Of a stretch of 64,000 nt of DNA, positions 17,871 through 26,259 are shown in pieces. Within the stretch, counting starts at the first letter, position 1. Every line of letters begins with the position of its first letter. The notes under the pieces were generated by a model. The model had not been told where the DNA came from and did no database searches. It saw only the letters and a program-made list of their open reading frames with translations. The DNA comes from Streptomyces sp. NBC_00154 (GTDB taxonomy: Bacteria > Actinomycetota > Actinomycetes > Streptomycetales > Streptomycetaceae), in NCBI RefSeq assembly GCF_026342835.1, contig NZ_JAPEMI010000001.1, positions 7,632,501 to 7,696,500 of the forward strand, in the 5' to 3' direction. A program made the position numbers and the translations under genes.

Positions 17871-18581
17871 TCAGGCCTTGGTGGCTCCGGAGGGGGACCA
17901 CTCGGCGCTGTCCACCGGCGACCATCCGTCCGGGCGCTCGTCGAGGCGGTGGCTGCGCTTGCCCAGACGCTCGCTCAGTACGTCCGCCGGCAAGGGCGTG
18001 ACGAACGCGTTGTCGGCCAGGGTGTACTCGGCGGCGAGGCGGCCGACCGCTGGAATTGCCGCGGTGTCGATCCGTCCGTTCTGGGCGTAGACGTCGTCCC
18101 GGATGTGGAAGCGCACGACCTTGCCCCAGACGACGTGGTCGTTGACGTCGCCGACCTGGATGATCCGGTCGAGCGTGCATTCCATAGCGATCGGGGCGTC
18201 TTTCACACGAGGCACCTTGACCACTTCACAGGCCTCTTTGGTCAGGCCGACCTCATCGAACTCGTCCTGGGAGCTGTCGAACTCGATCGCACTGCGATGC
18301 ATCTCGTGGGCCTGCGGAAGCGTGACCAGGTTGGTGACGAACTCACCGCTGTCCCGAATGTTGACGAGCGTGTCCTTCAGCGTCCCGTCCGACCGCGGCT
18401 GCAGGGTCAGGGACACTATCGGGGGGATCCGGCTCACTACGGTGAAGAACGAGATCGGCGCCAGATTGGCGACACCGGATGACGACAAGGTGCTCACCCA
18501 GCCGATCGCGCGCGGTGTGACCGCCCCGATGAGGAGCTTGTACGCGGACGTCGCGTCCAGTTCGTCGCTGTTGATGATCAC
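17871..18581 (-). CDS. Flavin reductase-like domain protein (FMN-binding)
   Basis: I choose GTG 18581 because AGAGAGG lies eight bases upstream; a GTG at 18605 is possible. The 236-residue product reads AVTPRAIGWVSTLSSSG, NLAPISFFTVVSRIPPIVSL and DSGEFVTNLVTLPQAHEMH. These are hallmarks of the FMN-binding split-barrel flavin reductase-like family (DIM6/NTAB-like). Such proteins bind FMN and either supply reduced flavin to a monooxygenase or reduce an organic substrate. Its place between the NTF2-like gene and the tautomerase suggests one step of a shared pathway. No monooxygenase gene is visible nearby. Confidence 0.85.
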   Translation of the reverse strand: MIINSDELDATSAYKLLIGAVTPRAIGWVSTLSSSGVANLAPISFFTVVSRIPPIVSLTLQPRSDGTLKDTLVNIRDSGEFVTNLVTLPQAHEMHRSAIEFDSSQDEFDEVGLTKEACEVVKVPRVKDAPIAMECTLDRIIQVGDVNDHVVWGKVVRFHIRDDVYAQNGRIDTAAIPAVGRLAAEYTLADNAFVTPLPADVLSERLGKRSHRLDERPDGWSPVDSAEWSPSGATKA

Positions 18582-18605
18582 GTTGATAGCCTCTCTGGCG
18601 TGCAC

Positions 18606-18834
18606 GGCTGCATCCCGCCGGTGAAGGTGCGGCTGGTGCGGGCTGGGGACGGGGCAGCGGGGCCATGGGTCAGCCCGGTGTGTGGCACGAGACCGCTGGC
18701 GCCCCGCAACGGCTCGGCGCCGGTGAGCCGTACGCGTTCTCGGGGCCGCCCAGGGTTTGCTCCGCGATCAGCGTCACGGTATGGATGGGGTTTCCTTGGG
18801 GGGGGAGGTGCGCCGCGCCGTCGCGGTCGCGGGA
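18606..18834. other. Spacer within the minus-strand gene run
   Basis: About 230 bases with no gene. It contains a G-run at 18800-18807. The gap is unusually long for an operon, so an internal promoter is possible. Confidence 0.3.
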
Positions 18835-19260
18835 TCAGTTGGCTGCGGAGGGAAAGAACTCAAGGCCCTCGAGCACGTCGCGCCCCTTGGCGGTGTCGGC
18901 GTACAGCCGCGCCTCCGTGATCAGTCCGTCGGTCACGGCGAACAGCAGGAGGTGCTCGTTCTCCATCGTGCGGCCGTTCTTCGCCTTCGCTCGGGCCCGG
19001 ACGGGGACCACCACGTGCGACCCGGCGTCGAGCACCGTGTGCAGGTCGTAGTTGAAGGTCTCGTAGTAGTGGTCGAAGAGGTCCTTGTAGAAGGCCACGA
19101 AACCCTCCCGCCCGTGGAACGTCCCGCCGTAGGGCAGTGAGGTGGGGAAGTGGAAGACCACGTCCGGCGACATCAGAGCCACCAGGTCGGACGAGTCGTT
19201 CTTCTCGAATCCGGTGTAGGCGCGGTGGCAGGCATCAACAATCGCCTGGTTGCTCGACAT
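18835..19260 (-). CDS. NTF2/SnoaL-like ketosteroid isomerase-type protein
   Basis: Starting at ATG 19260 with GGAGGAAG upstream, the 141-residue protein reads IVDACHRAYTGFEKNDSSDL, SPDVVFHFPTSLPYGGTFHG and GREGFVAFYKDLFDHYYETF. This is the classic SnoaL-like layout: a helix-rich N-terminus, an active-site pocket lined by Phe/His/Tyr, and C-terminal strands (VPVRARAKAKNGRTMENE). It probably binds or isomerises a small organic molecule. It is the first gene of the run divergent from HxlR and so the most directly exposed to that regulator. Confidence 0.85.
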   Translation of the reverse strand: MSSNQAIVDACHRAYTGFEKNDSSDLVALMSPDVVFHFPTSLPYGGTFHGREGFVAFYKDLFDHYYETFNYDLHTVLDAGSHVVVPVRARAKAKNGRTMENEHLLLFAVTDGLITEARLYADTAKGRDVLEGLEFFPSAAN

Positions 19261-19482
19261 GCTTCCTCCATGCTCGTGGCTGAGTGCGGTGCTGGGTGAA
19301 CATGCGTCCACCCACCTCGGTTTCCGTCCGGTCGTACGCGGAGGGACCGGAGGCAAGGGGGCGGGCCGATCGGCTCGTGAGACGCGCGGCGGGCCGGAAG
19401 TCTGACGGGGCTCGGGTGGTCACCGAGCGGCTTCGCGGGCCGAGGGTGCGGTAGTGCCTGCCGGCGGCCCGATGTCAGCTAA

Positions 19483-19531
19483 GTTCCCATTTGGAACTCA
19501 GGAAGTCAAGGGCTGGGTTCCAAATGGCGAC
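19483..19531. promoter_or_regulatory. Paired inverted operator sites between HxlR and the enzyme operon
   Basis: GTTCCCATTTGGAAC at 19483-19497 is itself a near-palindrome with GTTCC/GGAAC arms. GTTCCAAATGGCGAC at 19517-19531 is an inverted copy with 13 of 15 positions matching. The centres are 34 bases apart, about three helical turns. They lie 21-69 bases before the HxlR start, in the divergent promoter region. HxlR proteins typically bind such sites and control themselves and the neighbouring genes. Confidence 0.65.
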
Positions 19532-19551
19532 CCTGGGGATATCCTGACGAT

Positions 19552-20019
19552 ATGGAGTGGCGTGAACTTGATCTGGGCAATTGCAGCGTCGCCGCGGCCC
19601 TGGGACTGATCGGCGAGCGGTGGACCCTGCTCATCCTGCGCGAGGTCTTCGCCGGGCTGCACCGCTTCGACGAGATCGCGGAGCACCTCGGGGTCTCCCG
19701 TCGCGTCCTGACCGAACGCCTGGGGCAACTCGTCGACGCCGGCCTGCTGGAGCGCCGGAGCTACCACGAGGCCGGACAACGCGCGCGCCAGGAGTACCAC
19801 CTCACGTCGCCCGCCCACGACCTGCAGTGGATTCTGGCCGCCCTCCTGCAGTACGGAGACACCCATCTCGGCGGCCCGGAGGGCCCGCCGACACTGCTGA
19901 ACCATGCCGGCTGCGGCGGCCAGGTGCACGTCGAGTTGCGCTGCTCCTGCGGGCAGGAGGTCTCCGGCTCCGACGTGGTGCCGATTACCGGCCCCGGCGC
20001 CGTCAGCACGTCCCCCTGA
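19552..20019 (+). CDS. HxlR-family transcriptional regulator
   Basis: The 155-residue protein begins MEWRELDLGNCSVAAALGLI and has the diagnostic HxlR winged helix: GERWTLLILREVFAGLHRFD, HLGVSRRVLTERLGQLVD and AGLLERRSY, then YHLTSPAHDL. HxlR proteins often sense electrophiles such as aldehydes or quinones and switch on detoxification genes. The family Cys involved in quinone sensing in YodB is near the N-terminus; Cys11 (GNCSV) here is in a comparable place. A short C-terminal extension carries HAGCGG, then ELRCSCGQE, a possible metal-binding Cys cluster. It is divergent from the enzyme run at 19260. Confidence 0.92.
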   Translation: MEWRELDLGNCSVAAALGLIGERWTLLILREVFAGLHRFDEIAEHLGVSRRVLTERLGQLVDAGLLERRSYHEAGQRARQEYHLTSPAHDLQWILAALLQYGDTHLGGPEGPPTLLNHAGCGGQVHVELRCSCGQEVSGSDVVPITGPGAVSTSP

Positions 20020-20417
20020 CGGCAACCCGCTCCTCGATCACTCCCGCATCCCGGCCGCACAGGGCGACAGGCAGCCTCGGCGTTCCCGCCGGGGTCCGGG
20101 CCCGTTGGCCCGCATCGGCCCGGTCGCGCTGCGGCCGGTCGGATCCGGACAGTGTGCGATGACACGAAAGAGGGTCGTCGCACCGAACATCCGTGAGCAT
20201 GGCAGGCATCGCAAGATGATGTCCCTTTCGGCCAGAGCACTGATACATCGAGCGCCTTTCAGGGGAAACCGATCCTCGGAAACAGCAACTCCCCTTCAGT
20301 GCACGCAACTTCGATGAACGACGAGGGAGATCGCCCCAGCTGCCCAGACATTCTCCGAAAGAAGTAAAGTGGTTGTGCACATGTCGTTCGTGTGCCGCAA
20401 GGAAGGCGATTCCGAGG
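20020..20417. other. Intergenic between HxlR and CGNR genes
   Basis: About 400 bases. I see no supported gene. A locally AT-richer segment (20265-20375) precedes the CGNR start and probably holds its promoter, but I cannot place convincing boxes. Confidence 0.35.
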
Positions 20418-21023
20418 ATGCCCTGGACTGCGACCGGCCGATACAACCTGGAGCCGGCCCCGGGCGGGCTGGCATTTGTCCAGGACCTGCTCAACACGAT
20501 CTCCGCGGGCAAGCCGCGCGTCCCCGATCTCCTGGAGGACGTCGAGGACGCGCGGACGTGGCTCGCCCAAGCCTTCGCGAACTGGAGCGCCGAGACCGGC
20601 CAGCCCACACCCGTGGTCGAGATCACGGCAGAGGACCTGCAGGAATTGCGCGACTTCCGACACGACCTGCACCGGCACCTGCAGCCAGCGGGAACGGACA
20701 CCTCGCCGAAGCCGCACCCGGTGGGCACGCCGACGGCCGCGCAGAGCGCCCTCCGGCTCGACGCGGACGGGCACATCCGCGCCGAGGCGCGGGGCAAGGG
20801 ATGGCGCCAGGTGGCATCCCTCGCCATGATCGAGGCGTATCAGGCCCAGTGCACCGACTCCCTGCGCCGCCTCAAGAGCTGCCGGAACACCCGCTGCACC
20901 GTCACCTTCTTCGACCGCTCCCGGAACAACAGCGGCGTCTGGCACGACGTCCGCGTCTGCGGCAACGCGGCGAACCTGCGCAACCACCGCGCCCGTAAGC
21001 GGGCGACCGCCGACACCGCCTGA
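20418..21023 (+). CDS. CGNR zinc-finger/ABATE-domain regulator
   Basis: From ATG 20418 the 201-residue product reads YNLEPAPGGLAFVQDLLNTI, an ABATE N-terminal stress-sensing-like domain (about residues 8-140). The C-terminal finger is RRLKSCRNTRCTVTFFDRS followed by WHDVRVCGNAANLRNHRA. Four cysteines are present, but the namesake CGNR is CGNA here. Members are presumed transcription factors that respond to toxic compounds. AAGGAAGG lies about 11 bases upstream. It sits between the HxlR circuit and the MBL hydrolase and may control the latter. Confidence 0.8.
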   Translation: MPWTATGRYNLEPAPGGLAFVQDLLNTISAGKPRVPDLLEDVEDARTWLAQAFANWSAETGQPTPVVEITAEDLQELRDFRHDLHRHLQPAGTDTSPKPHPVGTPTAAQSALRLDADGHIRAEARGKGWRQVASLAMIEAYQAQCTDSLRRLKSCRNTRCTVTFFDRSRNNSGVWHDVRVCGNAANLRNHRARKRATADTA

Positions 21024-21557
21024 CCAACCGCCCCGGAGCCGGCCCGCCCCGGTCCGTCGCCAACCTCGGACAACACCCGTGGGGGAGACACGGATGCCCG
21101 CCGCCATCGGCGGGCTCCGCCGCGCCGCACACGCCACAGCGCGCCCTTGGCACGGCATTCATTCGTACGGCGCCGCGCCGATCCGCCCAGGGCCGGGACG
21201 CAGTCGCGAACGGGCGGGCGTTCCGCATGCCTGCTCCGGATCCGGCCGCACAGCGATGGCCCCGCACGGGGCGGCGGCACCGCTCGGCCGGGCCGGCGTT
21301 CGGGTTGGAACCCGGCGCCCAGGCGCATGAACGGGAGCATGCGCCCGTCGGAGGTGTCGCGGCGTCCCCGGAGATCCACCGCCGCGGAAGAACGCCCCCA
21401 TCCATGCCTGCACACAGCACGCAGGAGGCGTCCGGTCGTATCCGCGGACGCCGGAGAGTCGGCGGCGGACGGCCGCCGCATCCGGACTCCGTCCGGGGCC
21501 CCGGTTCGCCCGAGGCCGTTCGCCCGAGGGGCGAGGGTGACTCCTCCGCAACGGGAG
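21024..21557. other. Non-coding stretch, no gene recognised
   Basis: About 530 very GC-rich bases with many overlapping open frames but no family motif and no consistent third-position bias. I see nothing functional apart from the promoter at its right end. Confidence 0.4.
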
Positions 21558-21586
21558 TTGACATAACCAAACGTGTTACGCTTATT
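21558..21586 (+). promoter_or_regulatory. Likely promoter of the MBL hydrolase gene
   Basis: TTGACA at 21558-21563 is a consensus -35. A -10 could be CTTATT at 21581-21586 (17-base spacer) or TACGCT at 21577-21582 (13-base spacer). The segment is strikingly AT-rich for this genome and lies 220 bases before the gene start. It lacks the GAGCATATGCTC operator found at the other promoters. Confidence 0.45.
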
Positions 21587-21809
21587 TCTTGAGGGTTATA
21601 CGAAAAGGTCCTGCCACCCCACGCTCGGGCGAGCGTCGGCGGAACACCTTCGACGAGCAGGCCATGCCGGTCCACCACGGTGCCGGGCGTACCGCAGCCG
21701 CCGGATCAGACCATCTCAACTGCCCACCCAGACATGTGCCCGGCTCGCGACCCGGCCACGGAGCAGACGGTCGCGTGAGCCACATTCCGCCCCTGAAGGA
21801 GGCACCATC

Positions 21810-22667
21810 ATGACCGCATCCGCATCCACTTCCCTGGCGTACGAGGTTCTCGTCCAGGAGGGGACGCCCCGGGCCGGCGGCGAGCGGCTGCCCAACGGTG
21901 AAGGGCTCGTCTCCTCGCCCCTAACGTCGACGCTGATCTTTGGGGACGAGGACGCCGTGCTGGTCGACCCGCCTCTCACCATCGAGCAGACACAGCGGGT
22001 GGGCGACTGGATCGAGCGCTCCGGCAAGCGCCTGGCCTACATCTACGCCACCCACGGGCATGGCGACCACTGGTTCGGCACCGCCGATCTCGTGAAGCGG
22101 TTCCCCGGCGTCACCGTCTACGCGACCCCCGGAACCATCGAGGTCATGCACAAGCAGGCCACCGAGGGGCGCGAGGAACTGTGGGACAAACGCTTCCCCG
22201 GTCTGATCCCCGACACCCCGGTCCTGGCCCAGCCCGTCCCCGCCGAGGGCTTCCTGCTGGAGGGCAACCTCATCGAGGCAGTCGAGGTCGGTCACACCGA
22301 CACCGACAAGACCACGGTCCTGCATGTGCCGTCGATCGGCCTCGTGGTGGCCGGCGACGTCGTCTACAACGGCGTGCACCAGTACATCCTCGAAGGCGGC
22401 GGCGGCGGCCTGCAGGAATGGCTCCTGGCCCTCGACCGCGTCGCCGCGCTCCAGCCGCGCTCCGTCGTGGCCGGTCACAAGAACAAGGACCTGCCCGACG
22501 ACCCGGCCACCATCGAGGAGACCCGTCAGTACCTGCTCGACGCCATCCGGCTGCTCGGCCAGAACCCCACCGCCCGCGCGTACTTCGACCAGATGACGAC
22601 CCTCTACCCGGATCGACTCAACCCGGGCCCGGTGTGGTACGGAGCGGTCGGCCTGCTCGGAGCCTGA
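21810..22667 (+). CDS. MBL-fold metallo-hydrolase
   Basis: This 285-residue protein starts at ATG 21810 behind GAAGGAGG. The metallo-beta-lactamase fold is shown by YIYATHGHGDHWFGTADL (the HxHxDH metal motif), VGHTDTDKTTVLHVP, LVVAGDVVYNGVHQY (bridging Asp) and VVAGHKNKD (the last His). There is no signal peptide. Such enzymes hydrolyse lactones, thioesters or phosphodiesters; the substrate is unknown. It belongs to the same detoxification-like neighbourhood. A truncated TnpB gene begins about 75 bases after its stop. Confidence 0.9.
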   Translation: MTASASTSLAYEVLVQEGTPRAGGERLPNGEGLVSSPLTSTLIFGDEDAVLVDPPLTIEQTQRVGDWIERSGKRLAYIYATHGHGDHWFGTADLVKRFPGVTVYATPGTIEVMHKQATEGREELWDKRFPGLIPDTPVLAQPVPAEGFLLEGNLIEAVEVGHTDTDKTTVLHVPSIGLVVAGDVVYNGVHQYILEGGGGGLQEWLLALDRVAALQPRSVVAGHKNKDLPDDPATIEETRQYLLDAIRLLGQNPTARAYFDQMTTLYPDRLNPGPVWYGAVGLLGA

Positions 22668-22704
22668 CGGAACGAGGGGAACACGAGCCCGACACGGGCC
22701 GCGC

Positions 22705-23690
22705 GGCGCCTCCCACCTGCGGGCCCTCGCCGACGCCGGGAACATGCGGATCCTGTCCGCGACCGCACGTCTTAACCGGGGGCGCTGGTTCGTGTCGTTG
22801 CAGGTCGAGGAGAAGCACGAGCTGGTCAAGGTTGCCCGTCCGGACACGGCGGTCGGTATTGACCTCGGCATCAAGACCCTGGCAGTCCTTGCGGACAGCG
22901 ACGGTGTCCTTGGCGCAGAACCCAACCCACGCCACCTCGACCGCGCGCAGAAACAGCTGCGTCGCGCCAGCCGTGTCGTCTCGCGTCGGCATGGCCCCGA
23001 CCGGCGCACCGGGCAGCAGGCCTCCCGCCGCTGGGAGAAGGCCAGTCAGGCGCGGAATAAGATCCATCACCGGGTCGCGAACCTCCGCGAGGACACCCTC
23101 CACCAGATGACGACCCGCCTCGCCTGCGAGTACGGCACGATCGTCATCGAAGACCTGTGCGTCGCCGGAATGGGCCGCAACCGGCGCCTGTCCCGCCGCG
23201 TCGCGGACGCCGCGTTCGGCGAGATCCGACGCCAGCTCACCTACAAGACCCGCCGGCGTGGCACGCGACTCATCGTCGCCGACCGCTGGTACCCCTCCTC
23301 GAAGACCTGCTCCCGCTGCGGTGCGGTGAAAACCAAACTGCCCCTCAGCATGCGCATCTTCGAGTGCGACAACTGCGGCCTCGTCCTTAACCGGGACGCC
23401 AACGCCGGACACAACCTGGTCGCCCTCGCGGCCCGCACCACAGGTACCGGAGTGGCCGGAGACCTGGACAACGCCGTCGAGGCGGAGTCGAAGCCCCGTG
23501 GAGCCGACCGGAAGACCCGCGTCACCCGCCCGCGCCGCAAGGCCGGGACGGGGCGGGCAGGTGGCGCGATCCCCAGCCCCGGGCCGGGAAGGAAACGGGA
23601 GACCGCCAACAGGACACCGGCGCGCAACTCGCGCTCTGATGACCCGTTACAGACCATTCCGGTGGAAACCTCGGGATTGCTGAGATCGCT
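22705..23690 (+). pseudogene. tnpB: 5'-truncated TnpB (IS200/IS605-type OrfB)
   Basis: Counting from ATG 22744, the fragment keeps the RuvC-like nuclease core: D40 in VGIDLGIKTLAVLADSD, E136 in GTIVIEDLCVAGMG, zinc-ribbon cysteines 189, 192, 208 and 211 (CSRCG...CDNCG), and D218 in NRDANAGHNL. The N-terminal about 130 residues, including the recognition part, are missing, so the protein should be inactive. The frame stays open past the real end because no stop occurs until beyond the NmrA remnant. The element cut the NmrA gene on its right side. Its 3' end would have encoded the guide (omega/re) RNA in an intact copy. Confidence 0.8.
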
Positions 23691-23699
23691 TGATGATCA

Positions 23700-24165
23700 A
23701 AGCAACGGCCGTCCAGGAATGACGTGGGCCGGACGTGGACCACCGGCAGGCCCGACCAGTCGAACACCTGCTCCGCGAGCCAGTGCAGTCGCTGCTGGTG
23801 CGACTCCGCGGTGCTGGTGGCGGTCATCTGCGACACCGTCATCTGGGAGAGGTCGACCAGGGCGTCCAGTTCCCCGTGCTCGCGCGCGACGGAGGCCACC
23901 ACCGTGGCCGCCAGCAGGTGGTCCGGCGACACACGCATCGCGAAGTACATCCGCGTCACGCCCCGCAGCGCGGCCGCCACGGTCTCGGGCCGATTCAGGT
24001 CGCCGATGACGACCTCCGCGCCGAGCCTCTGCGCAGCTCGGCGGCTCGCTCGTCCTCGGTGCGGACCATGAACCGCACCGGCACGTCCTGTGCACGCAGC
24101 TGTTCGAAGACCGTGCGGCCCACGCCACTGGCGCCGGGGATGAGAACGAGATTGCCGGCAGCCAT
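23700..24165 (-). pseudogene. Broken NmrA/NAD(P)H-binding protein
   Basis: From ATG 24165 the frame reads MAAGNLVLIPGASGVGRTVF, a GxxGxxG dinucleotide-binding start, then VPVRFMVRTEDERAAELR. A one-base loss near 24015 shifts the frame; the other frame continues EVVIGDLNRPETVAAALRGV, MYFAMRVSPDHLLAAT and GLPVVHVRPTSFLDG. At that point the TnpB element begins and the C-terminus is lost. It would have been a NmrA-like oxidoreductase of the same metabolic neighbourhood, with the NTF2-like gene just upstream on the same strand. Confidence 0.75.
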
Positions 24166-24208
24166 CAGTTGTCGTCCTTGGTGAGTGATCGGATATCCGA
24201 GTTGTGGC

Positions 24209-24625
24209 TCAGGATTCGTCCTCGGCGAGGAAGTGGTCGGCGACGGGGGTGCCGGCGAACTTCTCGTGCATGAGGCGGGAGAAGAGCAGCATCGCGTTGC
24301 GCGGGCGGTGCAGTACCGCGAGGTCCTGGGCCTGCCCGGCGGCGTTGCGGGTGACCGTGACGACGACCTTCAGGGGCTCGCCGTGAATCGAGGAGTCGTA
24401 GATCTCGAGGAAGCCGTCGTCGCCGAAGTCGCCGGTGTAGCTGAAGTCCTGGTGCCCGTACAGTTCGCGGGCCTTGACCACGATGGAGCGGACCGTCTCG
24501 GCGCCGCGCGCAGTGCCGTTCATCGCCGCGCCTTCCAGGGTGGCGTCGTCGGCCAGGTTGTCCAGCCACCATGGGTAGTAGCTGAGGCCCTGACGGTCGA
24601 CATCGCCGTTGCCTGCGTTCTGCAT
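24209..24625 (-). CDS. NTF2/SnoaL-like small protein (copy B)
   Basis: The 138-residue protein is a paralogue of the one at 12544. It reads QGLSYYPWWLDNLADDATLE, FSYTGDFGDDGFLEIYDSS, KVVVTVTRNAAGQ, RPRNAMLLFSRLMHEKFAG and TPVADHFLAEDES. The fold is presumed NTF2/SnoaL-like. Promoter-operator B lies 81 bases upstream, almost exactly the spacing seen in copy A. The NmrA pseudogene follows 43 bases downstream and was probably co-transcribed before it was broken. Confidence 0.75.
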   Translation of the reverse strand: MQNAGNGDVDRQGLSYYPWWLDNLADDATLEGAAMNGTARGAETVRSIVVKARELYGHQDFSYTGDFGDDGFLEIYDSSIHGEPLKVVVTVTRNAAGQAQDLAVLHRPRNAMLLFSRLMHEKFAGTPVADHFLAEDES

Positions 24626-24706
24626 GTCGTGTCTCCTTCGAAGATCCCGGCCAAAGGCCGGATGGTGGGGGGTGGTCCGCCGGGGCGGGGCAGCCCCGGC
24701 GACACA

Positions 24707-24740
24707 TAGGAGTATATCCTCGTATTTTACTTACGGGCAA
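24707..24740 (-). promoter_or_regulatory. Promoter-operator B (faces NTF2-like copy B)
   Basis: On the minus strand TTGCCC (24740-24735) and TATACT (24716-24711) are 18 bases apart. The -10 lies in the imperfect palindrome GAGTATATCCTC (24710-24721), flanked by TA on both sides. It is the most diverged operator copy apart from the MarR one. Confidence 0.65.
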
Positions 24741-24784
24741 GCGGGACGCCCGGCCGCAGGTCCGCCGGGTCACGCCGCCAGTCC

Positions 24785-24817
24785 TTGCCTCGGAGCCATT
24801 GCGAGCATATGCTCCTA
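24785..24817 (+). promoter_or_regulatory. Promoter-operator C (faces the nitrilase)
   Basis: TTGCCT (24785-24790) and TATGCT (24808-24813) are separated by 17 bases. The -10 lies in a perfect 12-bp palindrome GAGCATATGCTC (24803-24814), followed by CTAAATG. The nitrilase ATG is 190 bases further on, leaving a long leader. Sites B and C lie back to back, so one regulator could control both directions. Confidence 0.72.
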
Positions 24818-25006
24818 AATGTTTCGGGGAAGCCGCTGCCTGCACGTCTGAGCCGGCGGCCCGGCGCGGCGGAATCTTCCGAGCGCACTGCCCAGTGGGG
24901 TCAATCGCCTCGACGGCGCCTGCTCTCCCGCCCCCGTCGCACCGACATTCCAGAGGGTGCAAGGCCACATGGCTGCGCCCCGTGCATTGTTCAAAGGAGC
25001 CACACC

Positions 25007-25996
25007 ATGACCGTTGTGAGAGCTGCTGCAGTCCAGATAAGTCCCGTGCTCTACAGCCGCGCGGGCACCGTCGAGAAGGTCGTGAAGAAGATCCGGGACC
25101 TGGGCGCACAGGGCGTCCAGTTCGCCGTCTTCCCCGAGACCGTCGTCCCCTACTACCCCTACTTCTCCTTCGTGCAGCCGCCCTACGCCATGGCCAAGGA
25201 GCACCTGCGCCTCCTCGAAGAGGCGGTGACGGTGCCGTCCGCCGAGACCGACGCGATCGGCGCGGCAGCCCGCGAGGCGGGCGTGGTCGTCTCGATCGGC
25301 GTCAACGAACGTGACGGCGGCACCATCTACAACACCCAGCTGCTCTTCGACGCGGACGGCACGCTGATCCAGCGCCGGCGCAAGCTCACGCCGACCTACC
25401 ACGAGCGGATGATCTGGGGCCAGGGCGATGCTTCGGGACTGCGCGCGGTGGACAGCGCCGTCGGCCGTATCGGCCAACTCGCCTGCTGGGAGCACTACCT
25501 GCCGCTGGCTCGCTATGCCCTGATGGCCGATGGCGAGCAGATCCACGCCGCGATGTACCCCGGCTCCTTCGGCGGCGAGCTGTTCGCCGAGCAGATCGAG
25601 GTGAACATCCGTCAGCACGCGCTGGAGTCGGCCTGCTTCGTGGTCAACGCCACCGCCTGGCTCGATGCCGGCCAGCAGGCGAAACTCGCCGAGGACACCG
25701 GCGCCCCAGCCGCTGCGATGTCCGGCGGCTTCTTCACCGCCATTGTCGACCCCGAGGGCCGCATCATCGGCGAACCGCTCACGTCCGGCGAGGGCGAGGT
25801 CATCGCCGACCTGGACTTCGAGCTGATCGACCGACGCAAGCGCCTGGCGGACACGCGCGGCCACTACAGCCGCCCGGAACTGCTCAGCCTCGTGGTCGAC
25901 CGCACGCCGGCACCCCACCTCCGCGAGCGCGACGCCCACGCCGGAACCCACTCCTTCACGGCACCCGGTGAAGACCGCACCACCGACACCCAGTGA
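25007..25996 (+). CDS. Nitrilase (carbon-nitrogen hydrolase superfamily)
   Basis: The 329-residue protein starts at ATG 25007 behind AAAGGAG. The catalytic triad is visible: E44 ([13 protein letters not shown]), K126 ([12 protein letters not shown]) and C160 ([15 protein letters not shown]). The CWEHYxPLxR motif is typical of true nitrilases rather than amidases, so it likely converts R-CN to the acid and ammonia. The preferred nitrile is not predictable. Cys is preceded by the usual Gly-x-Leu and the length fits the family. It has its own copy of the MarR-type promoter-operator. Confidence 0.93.
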   Translation: MTVVRAAAVQISPVLYSRAGTVEKVVKKIRDLGAQGVQFAVFPETVVPYYPYFSFVQPPYAMAKEHLRLLEEAVTVPSAETDAIGAAAREAGVVVSIGVNERDGGTIYNTQLLFDADGTLIQRRRKLTPTYHERMIWGQGDASGLRAVDSAVGRIGQLACWEHYLPLARYALMADGEQIHAAMYPGSFGGELFAEQIEVNIRQHALESACFVVNATAWLDAGQQAKLAEDTGAPAAAMSGGFFTAIVDPEGRIIGEPLTSGEGEVIADLDFELIDRRKRLADTRGHYSRPELLSLVVDRTPAPHLRERDAHAGTHSFTAPGEDRTTDTQ

Positions 25997-26073
25997 GGCG
26001 TTGCACACCTGACTGACCCGAAGACGGCAACGGCGCCGTCCGTAGGGTTCGCGGCCCCGGGGCGTCCCCATGA

Positions 26074-26103
26074 GGGGGCCTGGTCACAGGAGACCGGGCC
26101 CCC
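26074..26103 (+). terminator. Hairpin after the nitrilase gene
   Basis: A 12-bp stem pairs 26074-26085 with 26092-26103 (one G-U pair) around a six-base loop. It lies about 75 bases after the nitrilase stop. Confidence 0.65.
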
Positions 26104-26259
26104 GGCGCCAGGCCGGTGGACCTGCCGCAGAACGTGCAGCACCCCCCCGCACGGACGACGACCACGTCTGAGGGCTGCCACGTCCCGCCCGGCAGCGGCT
26201 GTGTCGCGCATCATGACGGGCTGCGAATCTATACTCGCCGTTGAGGGAGTCGTCCCACG

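Noticed and set aside
21024-21557. A gene in the very open GC-rich stretch before the MBL gene
   Set aside because: Several frames are open on both strands at once, which is expected from composition; none shows a domain, and they are mutually exclusive.
25007-25996. Nitrilase as part of an aldoxime-nitrile pathway
   Set aside because: No aldoxime dehydratase, nitrile hydratase or amidase gene is present in the window.
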